Source of the DNA: Rhynchospora pubera
Taxonomy: Eukaryota; Streptophyta; Magnoliopsida; Poales; Cyperaceae
Direction: 5' to 3'
Length of the DNA: 64,000 bases
Assembly: GCA_028095005.1 (NCBI GenBank)
Contig: CM051461.1
Location: forward strand, 169,329,144-169,393,143
The notes under the pieces were generated by a model. It had not been told where the DNA came from. It ran no database searches and worked only from the letters and a program-made list of their open reading frames with translations. Both the position numbers and the translations under genes were made by a program. Shown here in pieces: positions 23,547-34,794 of this stretch (its first letter is position 1; each line of letters opens with the position of its first letter).

Positions 23547-25857
23547 AATGCCCCCACCAGAGTAGGTTGTGATGGTTTTTCAGAACGACCTGCTCTGGTG
23601 TTCAATGTGTGCTTTTCTTGACTTTGTTCTTCTGGACTTGTAGGAATGTTTCTGAAATGTCGCATGAGTTCACTTGGAAACTGATCATGTTTCTCAGTTT
23701 TTAATTTGATCATATTTCCAAGTGCTTGATCTTTCACCATGATCTTCGGTTTGATTGAGATGCAGAGCATTTGTTTCTTTGCCTCAGATTTTTTTGGAGT
23801 TAAAGTTTGGGGTATTTGTTCGCTCTTCTTGAATTTTGATTTTGGGTTAAGATTTAGGTTATTTGTTCCTTCGCCTTGGATTTTGATTTTGGGTTAAGGT
23901 TTTAGATATTTGTTCCTTCGCCTTAGTCTTTGATTTTGTTGCATACCTTGTTAGAGTACAAAGTATAAAACTTGTTCATCTTTCATGCCGGTAGATGAAC
24001 ATACCGGTGTTGGTTGACTTATGGCTCGCTCCAACAATTGACCATTTTGAGGTGGAAATTTGGCTGTGGAATTTGTGGAGTTAGAAAAATTTTGTGGAAG
24101 AGACACCCTATGTAGCCTTTTGAGGCAGGGTACTCTTTTCATTTCTCCTAAGGACATAAAGCTCCAGCAACTTCTTGTACCTGCAAAAGTAAAAGGTTGC
24201 CCATAAGAGCGACCCAAGATCGTACATTGTTAAAGTACAAAATACAAAACTTGTTCATCTTTCATGCCGGTAGATGAACATACCGGTGTTGGTTGACTTA
24301 TGGCTCACTCCAACAATTGACCATTTTTATGTGGAATTTTGGCTGTGGAATTTGTAGAGTTAGGAAATTTTATGTGGAAGAGACGCCTTATGGGACCTAT
24401 TTAAGGCAAGACGTTCTTTTTTATTCCAGGGACATAAAGCTCCAGCTGCTCCAATACCTGTAAAAGAAAAAGGTTGCTCTGAAGAGCGACCCAAGATTAT
24501 ACCTTGTTAAAGTACAAAGTACAAAACTTGTTCATCTTTCATGCTGGTAGATGAACGTACCAGTGTTGGTTGACTTATGGCTCACTCCAACAATTAACCA
24601 TTTTTATGTGGAATTTTGGCTGTGGTATTTGTGGAGGTAGGATATTTTATGTGGAAGAAACGTCTTATGGGACCTACTTAAGGCAAGACGCGCTTTTTTT
24701 TTTTTTTAAGGACATAAAGCTCTAGCTGCTCCAATACCTGTAAAAGAAAAAAGTTGCTCTGAAGAGCGACCAAGATCATACCTTGTTAAAGTACAAAGTA
24801 TAAAACTTGTTCATCTTTCATGCCGGTAGATGAACGTACCAGTGTTGGTTGACTTATGGCTCACTCCAACAATTAACCATTTTATGTGGAATTTTGGCTG
24901 TGGTATTTGTGGAGTTAGGAAAATTTTGTGAAAGAGACACCCTATGTAGCCTTTTGAGGCAGGATGCTCTTTTCATTTCTCCTAAGGACATAAAGCTCCA
25001 GCTGCTCCAATACCTGTAAAAGAAAAAGGTTGCGCTCAAGAGCGATCCGAGATCATACCTTGTTAAAGTACAAAATACAAAACTTGTTCATCTTTCATGC
25101 TGGTAGATGAACATACCAGTGTTGGTTGACTTATGGCTCACTCCAACAATTGACCATTTTTTATGTGGAATTTTGGTTGTGGTATTTGTGGAGTTAGGAA
25201 AATTTTGTGGAAGAGACACCCTATGTAGCCTTTTGAGGCAGGATGCTCTTTTCATTTCTCCTAAGGACATAAAGCTCCAGCTGCTCCAATACCAGTGTTG
25301 GTTGACTTATGGCTCACTCCAACAATAGACCATTTTTATATGAGAATTTTGGTTGTGGATTTTGTGGAGGTAGGAAAAAATTTCATGGTAGAGACACCCA
25401 ATGTGGCCTTTTGAGGCAGGATGCTCTTTTTATTTCTCCTAAGGACATAAATCTCCAGCGGCTCCATATACCAGAAAGGCTTTTTCGCCGAAGCATATAA
25501 ATTCGTGACTTGACTCTTTTTTTTTTGCAGCATTGATGGTTGTGGTGGCTTTAATTTGACACTTGCCCCTACGAATTTGGTTGGGATTCTAAGTTGCTTT
25601 TTGCCCCCAGAACAAAGCAGTTCCTATAGTTTTTTGTGCACCTTGCCCCCTGAAGCTTCACCAGTACCTCCTTTCATGTATTAGTGTAGGTTCATGATAG
25701 TCGACCTTGGCATACACCATTACCTACAAAACATTACTCTACAAACCATTGTTAGCATCTTTGTAGAGAAACCACTTAACTCCTATAACCTATATGATAT
25801 ATTCTTCAAATCCCAAAGATGAGAGGAGAAAGATGTCCCACCGGGCGTGCCAGAATC
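23547..25857. other. Interior of element Y, non-coding
   Basis: Between the LTRs there is no ORF with similarity to gag, protease, RT or integrase. It starts AATGCCCCCACCAGAG and is dominated by the 278-bp tandem repeats listed separately. Confidence 0.7.
23945..25497. repeat. Tandem repeat, about 278-bp unit, five copies plus a partial
   Basis: Units begin near ACCTTGTTAAAGTACAAA at about 23945, 24226, 24503, 24779 and 25057. A sixth lacks its first 70 bp or so and joins at about 25290. Each carries CATGCCGGTAGATGAAC, GGTTGACTTATGGCTC, GGAAGAGACACCCTATG and GGACATAAAGCTCCAGC. Units differ by single bases and small indels. Confidence 0.9.
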
Positions 25858-28800
25858 TGTAGAGACCTTTTTATCGCCGCGGAATAAATAAACTGATAAT
25901 CCGCAGGAAAGGGAAAGATCTATCCAGATACCCTCCGCGCGTCACAATTCGATATAAGTCCTTTCTTAATGAAGAGAAGAGAACTCATATGAATTTCTAT
26001 TCACACGAAGGTTTATTATTTTGTGAGTCCTTTCTTTCCAACAGGCGCAAGCCCCTGCTGTTAATTACCTCGGGGATAACCGCGAGAACCTCTGATTAAG
26101 GGATTCGAAGAATTATGTGTCTAGGCTAAAATAGTTGTGAAATGCAACTTGTTGGGTGATTATGTAGGTGACATTTGTTCATGAGGTTTTTATGGTAAGT
26201 TAAGATTTTAAATTTTAAATCTAACTTGAACCATAATGGTAAATTACCGACCAGTCCATTAGTCGATCAAATACCGCTTTGTTTTGGAATTGAGATATTT
26301 GTTCTCATTTTTTACACTTGATTTAGGATTTGAGTTATTTGTTCTCGAATCCTGTGAAGTACCAGGTTCTAAGTACATAACATATTGTTGACTCAGAAAC
26401 AAGGACTTCGCAAAGTTAGGGTCAAGAGTGTAACCGCACTGGTCACTCAAGCGCAACAACCTTGCAACCCGTACACTGAATACAAAGCGGGCCGCTGATT
26501 CAGGTGACGAGGGAAACTTATGATCAAACTGGGGCTTTGGTCCAGTTAGACCGCTTTTGATTTTATTTGGCATTTATTTGGGTATAACTTGAGTTAATTT
26601 GAACTCAAATTATAATTTGGTTTCACTATTGTTAATTTGAATCAATTTAGATTCAAATTATGTTAGTTCGAGATAATTTGGGGCCTCAAACTAAATTCTA
26701 GATAACTTGAGTGTATTTGATACTCGAGTTAGTTTTGATTTGGATTTGACACAATTTGAGTCAACTTAGACTCAAATCGAAATTTAGTTTGGTTTGGTTT
26801 GTATTTGTGTCAATTTGAGTTAATTTAAACTCAAATCAGAATTTTACCACAAATTTCAAGCATTGAAGTCACACGATTTCATTTTGGTTTTGTGGACTTT
26901 TAGAATTTCTAAAGAAATTTCAATTTAATTTGAATTTCACATGATGCATTATGATGAAAATGATCAAAGTCGGGTTTGACCAATCTTTTGATGATATTAA
27001 CATCAAATGACCAGTGAAACTGAAATCTTTAGAATTTTCTGAGTTTTTGGACATTTCATTTGAGATTTTCGAGTTTTATGTGAATTTTAATGTATTTTGA
27101 CATTTGGACAATTTACAAATTTTCTGGGCTGTACATTTTGGACAGGACCCACCAGACCACTAATCAGTTCAAAATTAGGAAAGGGTCTCTCTGTTTCACC
27201 AAAAATTATGAAACTAGATTCATTTGAAAGAAGTTTCAGAGAGAATTTTTAATATCATTTTTATAGAATTTTCGGAATTTGTCTCAATGGTCTTTGGGCT
27301 TGATCTTTCAGGGTCATTTTCTGAAAAACAGTTTTATCAGTTAACATGACCTTTGGTCACTGTTTCAATAACTGTTCTTGTTCTGTTTTGTATTTTTACA
27401 TGAGGCTTATTTTATTTCAAATTAGACTTAAAGAGAGAAATTTTTATATCTAGTATGGATTTTTCTGACTTGATTTGGTATTTTTACCGAAATTTGCAAT
27501 CAAAGCCAACTTTCTGGAAACAGTTTCCTGAGACAGACAGACATCAGTTCAGTTTTTAAATTTTCATTTGTTCTTTGTTTGCAGTTATGATTTGAAACTT
27601 TCAGATTTGAAACTGTACATCTTGAGGCAGTTACAGTAATTTTCGTAAAAATTTTAGAGATTTATTTCAAGGGTTTCAAGGCATAAACTTTCAGACATTT
27701 ACTGGCGCGGTTTGCTGACAGTTTTCTGAAACTCAATTTCTGTCTAATTTTAAAAATTCATTATAATTAATCTGAGTGTTCAAAAATTCTGAAATTTTTA
27801 CAGGACGTGTGTTATATCATGTTTCATCTGCAGTTAAAATTTCAATTGGTTCTGTTTAACTGTTTGTGTGATAAAAATTGTTTTGTGTACTGTCCAGAAT
27901 GCACTTTGCTGGTAACAGAAAATTATCAAGAACATATTTTAGATTTAACTTATGCCAGAAATATAAAATGAAATATGACTTCTCTGAGTAAATTTCGGCA
28001 GCATAACGACGTCTTTGCATGGAATTTTGATCTTTGTTGTTCAAACAACCTAAATCGAATGGACTGAGCATGCTACAGATCCAATTCAATTAGGTTCATA
28101 CCATCTCCATAGGGACTGAGACATGCTGCAGACCCCTATAAAGCGGTTTTCTTATTGTTTAAACCACAACTGAGCATGCTACAGATTATGATATAAACAA
28201 ATTTCGATCGAAGTGGTTGCGTTAGATCAAAACTCCGTGCCAAGAGCCGTGCTGCACAACGAGGATAAGTAACGAGTTTTCTGTAATCTGTACTAAACCA
28301 AAGTTAGAGATGCAGATACAAGGACAACCAAGTTAACATTTGTTTCATCTTTGTCAGAATTAGAAAATTTCGAGAAAAGAATAACAAAGAGGTTTTGTTC
28401 TGTACTTAACTGATGACACAATGACGCGAAATATGTTACATAAGAAAAGAAAATAAGTTGGATAAAGAGATAGAAATGGTAACAGAATTTTATTTCACCA
28501 CGCTTTTACAAACCTTTCTCATTCTTCTTTCTACATGATTTCTCCCTTTTTTTACAGAAATTTTTTGTGGAAAAAAAAAAATGAAACTCTCAATCTCACA
28601 GTTTTCTCTCTTTTTTACTCGAGACCTCTCACTTTTTCTTTTCTCTGTCCTCTCCCTTTCCTGAAGCGCCTCCTCTTTTTTTTTCTGATGTGCCCTTCTT
28701 TTATAAAGGTTTTTCACCCGGCCTCTTTCTCCAGTGATATCCATCAATACCCAGTTGTTACTGCAAAATGGCCTACTTGGCATGCTGTTATTGGCTGATT

Positions 28801-29245
28801 GTTATAGTGGACGGTTACTTCCTTTTTTTTGTTGTCCTTTCTGACGGCTATTTAAATTGCACTCTCTTGCAACCTTTCATCACGTTCATGGGCAGTTATT
28901 GGTGACATGGCATTTCTTAATTGGTTGAACACTTGAACTTGAGAACAAGTAGCGTGATTATTAGGCGGTTTCAATGGCAGTTATCTTCTAAGTAGTTTTT
29001 TTTATTTCATGAGCCCAGGTTCTTCTTTATAAATTGGGCCATACTCCATGATATTTTTCTTATAAGATTGCTCTGCCGACTTCCAATTTGTACTTCTCTC
29101 AAGGCCTTTCATTCCTTTTTTATTTTTAAGCAGATGGGTTGCGCTTCTCCACTGGTAATGCACATTTTTATTTTGGCTACTCTCCATTTCAACACAAACT
29201 TGTTCTCTCAATTTTAGCTATTTGCATTTTTTTTATGGTTCAACA
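25858..29245. repeat. Second LTR of element Y
   Basis: Near-identical to 20159-23546. Directly followed by the ACAAC duplication and then the primer-binding site of X. Confidence 0.85.
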
Positions 29246-29254
29246 ACAACAAAG

Positions 29255-29266
29255 TGGTATCAGAGA
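29255..29266 (+). promoter_or_regulatory. Primer-binding site of element X (initiator tRNA-Met type)
   Basis: TGGTATCAGAG matches the 3' end complement of plant initiator tRNA-Met used by Copia elements. With Y removed it lies six bases after the end of the X 5' LTR. Confidence 0.85.
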
Positions 29267-29307
29267 GGGAACCTCGATTAAGCTATTCTTAATCTTGGTT
29301 TTCGATC

Positions 29308-30681
29308 ATGGCGGCTAGAATTGTAGAAAAACCGGGTAAATTGGACCATACTTGCACAAATTTCTCTATTTGGAAAAATGGTATGGTTAGCTACCTCAAA
29401 AGCATGGGTGTTTGGTATATTGTGGCAAATGAATCTAGATTTAAACCAAATACTAATAAGCTTACCACCGAGGCCTTGAGGGAAAAGGAGGACAATGACT
29501 ATGCGGTCAATGTCATCCTAAGCTCGGTACATGAATCAATTGGTAGCACACTTGCTTGCGATTTTGATATAGCTAGGGACATATGGAGAGCCATCTTGAG
29601 TTGTTTCGAAGGAAGCCAAATGGGAGGAGTCCACACGGATTCGGAGCTCGATCCATGTACATCCGATTCGGACAACTACGAAGAACATGCATTCATTGCC
29701 AAAGAGATGGAATCTCCGATTCTTTCAAATCATTCCACTCCATCAACATCACCAAAGACATGCTCTCCTAAGGTATATCTTCCTCTCAATGAATCTATTA
29801 GTAGTAGTGATAGTGAGAGTGATGATGAACCAACTTGTTCAACCAAATGTGTTGATTGTGATAGGTTGAATTCTATTCTTGATGCTACCCATGATGCCTT
29901 GGTTAGGAAATCCGATACCATAGAAACCTTAAAAACCAAGGTAGATGAGCTTACTTCTAAGATGGGTGAGTATGAGGCTAAAATTAAGGAGCTTGAAAAA
30001 CAACTTGAAAAATCGGTTTTAGCTCAAGTTCCTAAAACGGATTTGAAAAACCTTTTCAAAGGTCAAAAGCCTCATGACAAGTCCGGTCTTGGTTACCAAA
30101 AGCCTTATCAAACCAAGAAAAGGAACTTGTCACACAATAATGGGAAACAAGTTGCACAAACCACACAATTTCAAAAACCTAGGAATTCTCGTGGTCATGC
30201 ATATATGTACCAAAGGAAACCTAGAAACACTAGAGTGCAAAACGAAAAGAATTTGCAAAATCAAGAAAAGAAAGTTTTTGTTCCAAAGGCATCCAATAAA
30301 ATTTATTTTAGAGGACCCGATGGATGGTTTTATGAATTTAAAGAGCAACACTCTTCTCAAAGCCACAAAGCTCAATCCAATGGGCATAACAAGAATGTTT
30401 CCCAACATTTCCAAAAGGATCGCAAAAAGGATTTTAATGCCTCATCCTATGATCCTAAGAAGAAGGCCGAATACCTTAGAGCCCATTACTATTCTCATTT
30501 TGTCAAGGGTTCTACCATGCCTAAGCCAACCAATGCATATTGCAACTATTGTTGTCAAAATTGTCATATCTCGTTGGAATGCAAACTTAGGAAACCAAAT
30601 GGTGAGTCCAAAGGTAAGTGGGTTCCAAAAGCTTGTACCTCTAGTGGTACAACTAGTGGTATGGTAACCAATATGGCCTAA
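29308..30681 (+). CDS. Copia-type gag polyprotein of element X
   Basis: 457-residue capsid/nucleocapsid protein of the retrotransposon. The N-terminus has the UBN2/DUF4219 pattern (KLDHTCTNFSIWKNGMVSYL, then IWRAILSCFEG). The segment after FEGS jumps to an acidic Ser-rich stretch (residues about 112-180), so part of the usual capsid region appears deleted. A coiled coil lies at about 195-235 (KTKVDELTSKMGEYEAKIKE). A basic Asn/Gln/Lys-rich region is followed by one CCHC knuckle, CNYCCQNCHISLEC, which has C-x2-C-x4-H-x4-C spacing but Cys where Gly is normal. There is no protease, integrase or RT downstream: the frame closes at TAA and the polypurine region follows. X is therefore non-autonomous. 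The ATG at 29308 lies 42 bp after the PBS. Confidence 0.85.
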   Translation: MAARIVEKPGKLDHTCTNFSIWKNGMVSYLKSMGVWYIVANESRFKPNTNKLTTEALREKEDNDYAVNVILSSVHESIGSTLACDFDIARDIWRAILSCFEGSQMGGVHTDSELDPCTSDSDNYEEHAFIAKEMESPILSNHSTPSTSPKTCSPKVYLPLNESISSSDSESDDEPTCSTKCVDCDRLNSILDATHDALVRKSDTIETLKTKVDELTSKMGEYEAKIKELEKQLEKSVLAQVPKTDLKNLFKGQKPHDKSGLGYQKPYQTKKRNLSHNNGKQVAQTTQFQKPRNSRGHAYMYQRKPRNTRVQNEKNLQNQEKKVFVPKASNKIYFRGPDGWFYEFKEQHSSQSHKAQSNGHNKNVSQHFQKDRKKDFNASSYDPKKKAEYLRAHYYSHFVKGSTMPKPTNAYCNYCCQNCHISLECKLRKPNGESKGKWVPKACTSSGTTSGMVTNMA

Positions 30682-30983
30682 ATACCAAGTTAACCCCCGG
30701 TCTTATAAGCCAAATTTTTAGGGGGAGCCTCCTTATTTCTATCTTATTTTTTGTTTGAGAGGTTAAATTTGGTCACACTACTTTGAGTAGTGCTCTAAAT
30801 TGGTTCTCCAATTCTTTTTCTCCAAAATTAAGGGGGAGCCATAAATTTAGGGGGAGCTTTGGTACAATTTTCACTTTTTGTCGATTTACAAAAAGGGGGA
30901 GAATTGTAGTAAAGCTTGTGAAATGCCAAAATTTAATCGCTTTACTAATGATATTGTTTTGCAAATCGTCAAAAGGGGGAGAT
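30682..30983 (+). promoter_or_regulatory. Multiple polypurine tracts of element X
   Basis: Five GGGGGAG tracts at about 30721, 30832, 30850, 30895 and 30975; the last (AAAAGGGGGAGAT) abuts the 3' LTR. Repeated polypurine tracts upstream of the 3' LTR are a described hallmark of Sirevirus Copia elements. Confidence 0.8.
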
Positions 30984-32430
30984 TGTTGTACTAAACGTCT
31001 CTAGGTTTGTCGATTGCAAAACAATATCATTTGGCATTTAACAATCTTCTTTGAGTTTTATAGGAAGAAGATACAATTTATGAGGACTTGGATAAAAGCC
31101 TTAAGAAAGATCAAGATCAAGTCATTAGAGAGCTTATAGGCTAGCTTAGACTAGGATAGAAGGTTTACTTTAGTCCTTGTTTATCCTTGAAATGGTCTAG
31201 ATAGCGAAAAGCTCAATAAACCAGCAAAATCCTGTTTTCTGTGACCTAGCGTCGTACAACGCTAGATAGAGTTACACAACGCCCGAACAGCTAATTTCTT
31301 ACTTTTGTGAATCAACGTTGCACAACGCTATATAGAGTTAGGCAACGCTGATTCACAACGTTGTACAACGCTGAATAGAGTTGTACAACGCTGCAGTTAA
31401 AAAACTTGGAAAATTTCCTGAGTACCATCGTGCAACGCCATATAGCGTTGCACAACGCCACAAAAATCCCAAGTTAGCTGGCTGTTCAGACAGCGCTCTG
31501 TTAACGTTAGCCAACGCCTTTCAGCGTTGGGTAACGTTAGCGTTGTGTGACGGTATATAGAGTTGTACAACGCCCTGTTGAATCTGTCAGAGTTGTTCCT
31601 TTTGTCTCCCTTTAGCGTTGTGTAACGCCATTCAGTGGCAAGCAACGCTCTGACAATTTCCAACGGAATTGTCGGAGCTTTCCTTTGGTTTTACACTCCT
31701 GCGTTGTGCGACGGCATATAGCGTTGCACAAACAGACCAACGGCTATATTAAAGAGCCGTTAGATTTTACAACGGTCATATTCCAGCGTTGTACAACGCC
31801 ATTCAGAGTTGTACAACGCTGTGTCCAGTTTTTGCTGGGGAACTGCTCATCTCGAGCCCTATATATATCCACCCCTTGTTCTCTCTCTAGGGAGAGCTTC
31901 ACTTTGCAAAATTAGACCAGAATTGAGCCTTTGAGCACAGGGATACTCTCCCACTTGAGCTTTTCATAGCTAGACCATCTTGAGAGATTTAGTAGCCTCA
32001 AACACCACCGCCCCGACATTGTCGCTAGGTGTAGGTTGGAATAGGTTGAGAGCTCTTCTCCTTTGAGGCCGTTGTGCCATTCGAGTTAGGCCGATCCGCC
32101 TCGAGTGTCCTTGTGACGAGGTGATTCGGTTCGAAGTTGTAGTCCCGTTCTTGTTGGAATTGAACGGAGCGCGCCCTTTCGTGGTAGCGGAACTCCCGGA
32201 GACGTACGACTAAGGCTAGCTTCTTCTAGCGGGTCGGAACTCCGTAATCACATCGCGTGTTCAATTTCTCTCTCTCTTTTTCTCTTTATTATCTTGCTAA
32301 ACTTGAATTGCTTGTGTGCTTGCTTGTATTGGGTACTAATTGAATTGTGTTAGGATAGTTCATACCAAACCGGTCCAAAACCTTAAATCGCTTCCGCTAA
32401 ACCTTGATTAAGCCGCCTCCATTAGGGACA
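30984..32430 (+). mobile_element. 3' LTR of element X
   Basis: Same 1447-bp LTR as 18710-20156. Instead of passing into flanking DNA it is followed by AC and the first 414 bp of element Y, exactly as in the 5' LTR. Confidence 0.85.
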
Positions 32431-32432
32431 AC

Positions 32433-32846
32433 TGTAGAGACCTTTTTATCGCCGCGGAATAAATAAACTGATAATCCGCAGGAAAGGGAAAGATCTATCC
32501 AGATACCCTCCGCGCGTCACAATTCGATATAAGTCCTTTCTTAATGAAGAGAAGAGAACTCATATGAATTTCTATTCACACGAAGGTTTATTATTTTGTG
32601 AGTCCTTTCTTTCCAACAGGCGCAAGCCCCTGCTGTTAATTACCTCGGGGATAACCGCGAGAACCTCTGATTAAGGGATTCGAAGAATTATGTGTCTAGG
32701 CTAAAATAGTTGTGAAATGCAACTTGTTGGGTGATTATGTAGGTGACATTTGTTCATGAGGTTTTTATGGTAAGTTAAGATTTTAAATTTTAAATCTAAC
32801 TTGAACCATAATGGTAAATTACCGACCAGTCCATTAGTCGATCAAA
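32433..32846. repeat. Truncated 414-bp fragment of element Y
   Basis: Matches 20159-20572 and stops abruptly after GTCGATCAAA, where the intact LTR reads TACCGC. Bases 32847-32868 are a second copy of 32787-32808 (ATTTTAAATC...GAACCA), then host spacer begins. Such a junction suggests repair synthesis with a template switch. Confidence 0.8.
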
Positions 32847-32882
32847 ATTTTAAATCTAACTTGAACCAAAATTTAATTTCTT

Positions 32883-32884
<2 letters not shown>

Positions 32885-32917
<33 letters not shown>

Positions 32918-32940
32918 TGATAATACTAATAATAATAGGA
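32885..32940. repeat. (ATA)n microsatellite
   Basis: About a dozen ATA/ATG units followed by degenerate AAT units. Confidence 0.85.
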
Positions 32941-32949
32941 TATCTATAT

Positions 32950-33900
32950 ATTTATACAATATCTTTATTAAAATTTTGTAAGATTCTTTTGAATTTTAAG
33001 ATCACAATTGAGTTTTTAATGTTTCTTCAATATTAATCAACGGGTGGGTTTTCTATATTCTTTATTATATTCAGTTTCAGATCGCATTAAAATATGATTC
33101 AAATTTGATTACTATTCAAAAGGTTAAATCATAAGTTATTTGAATGAGTTTGTACGCATGATATAAAATGCACAATTGAAATAGTTTGATATCATCCTAT
33201 TTCTTGTAAATATTTAGGCACGCATTCAAAATTCCATCGCCAATTGATTAGGATCACCTCCAAGGCTCCAAATTTTTCAATAGAAAAATTACATTCTTTG
33301 AAATATATTTGAAAAGGACTAAAATGGACGTCTACATTTCAATCTAAATGAATATGAATTATGATTGTCTGATAGAAAGTTCCATATAACGCGATAATAG
33401 CTATTCTATGGAGGAATAGGCTCTCCACTAAATTTTTTTTGTTTATTTTGTACAACAACAATAATTTTTTTTATCCTAAACAAATTTAGATAGGCTAAAA
33501 ATGAAACCAGCACGATGAATATTGTTAAAGAAAAAAGCGCAGTACAAAAAAATATATATATATGTAGTACCAGAAAAAAAATTTGCATACTTTAAAAATT
33601 AATTTTATGGTATTTATTATTATTATTATTATTATTAAATTTCTTATTTTTCATTGTTCATATAAAAATCTGTGTAACATTAACAGGGCTGTTTAACATA
33701 AATCGAAAGTTAACGACATATTGTCAAAATTAAATAAAAATCTATATAAAATCAAAGAAAACGAATGGCCGTTTGAAACTATTAACAACTAGGTCTCGAT
33801 TTGTGCTTTACCCGTCGAGTGTTTCAAAATACTCTCTCTTAGGTTTAAAAGTCTGCGTACTCTTAAATTTCTCCATTTTTTTTACCAGTACAATATTAAT
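32950..33900. other. KIX-array spacer, second piece
   Basis: Aligns with 60.62-61.03 kb: TAAGATTCTTTTGAATTTTA, ATTAATCAACGGGTGGGTTT and, at 33.84 kb, AAAAGTCTGCGTACTCTTAA. About 0.5 kb between roughly 33.3 and 33.8 kb has no counterpart there. No gene is present. Confidence 0.6.
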
Positions 33901-34095
33901 CTCGTTTGGAACTGGCTTCCAATAAGGGATAAGCTTGTTCGAATAAATTTTTATTCATTCTATTTGTTCTCAGAAAATGTCAGAACAAGAAAAAAAGACG
34001 AATTGACGCCCTCATTGATTGGTAGTTTGATTTGCACAAACAAAACCTATTCGCTTCGATAAGTTTATTGATAAGCGGTAACTATACCAAACTAG

Positions 34096-34314
34096 TGTTT
34101 ACCAAACCGCGCGGGGCGGGTTGGGGCGGTCCAACTCGCGGCGGTCCACGGGTTAAGACAGGGCGGATTAGGACGGTCCATCCTAAAAATCTTGACCCTA
34201 ATCTTTCTTAAACCCGTCCCATGTAACCCACACGGGTTATGACGGTTCGGTCCGGTCCGATCCGCCGGTTTTTTGTTTATTTTATTACTATTTTTTTTTC
34301 GTTAGTATATATAG

Positions 34315-34348
<34 letters not shown>

Positions 34349-34756
34349 AATCTATTGTGAACCATGATGCATAGAAGCTTCCGTGCACCATGATCGTTTT
34401 GGTCAGTGGTTTCCACAAATTTTCAATCTAATTTAACAAACTCAATCTATATATTGAAATATTATAGAAAACAAAATTTTACAATTTTTTAAATTTTTTT
34501 ACTATTTTTTTCGAATTTTTTAATACTTGCCATTTTTTGCTACAAATGAGTGTATTTTGTGGCCAAATATGGCAAGCTTTAAAAAATTCGAAAAAAATAG
34601 TAAAAAAATTTCAAAAATTGTAAAATTTTGTTTTCTATGAGATTTCAATATATAGATTGTGTTGGTTAATTTAGATTTGTCAGTTTGCAAAATCACTAAC
34701 CAAAACGGTCATGGTGCACGGAAGCCTCTATGCATCATGGTTCACAATAGAAATTT

Positions 34757-34794
<38 letters not shown>

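Larger units (their letters stand above)
20159..29245. mobile_element. LTR element Y inserted at the LTR/PBS boundary of X
   Basis: Two direct LTRs of 3388 bp (20159-23546 and 25858-29245, offset 5699) begin TGTAGAGACC and end GGTTCAACA. The whole is flanked by the 5-bp duplication ACAAC (20154-20158 and 29246-29250). By eye the LTRs differ at only about three positions (near 20611, 22168 and 23105), so the insertion is recent. The 2.3-kb interior has no gag or pol and no PBS that I can recognise. The bases before the second LTR include GAGAGGAGAAAGATG, a possible polypurine tract, and CCCACCGGGCGTGCC. It is therefore a non-autonomous, LARD-like element; the superfamily is undetermined. Confidence 0.8.

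Noticed and set aside
23945..25497. Tandem repeat as CRISPR or coding repeat
   Set aside because: A 278-bp unit without spacers and with stops in all frames; an ordinary tandem repeat inside an LTR element.
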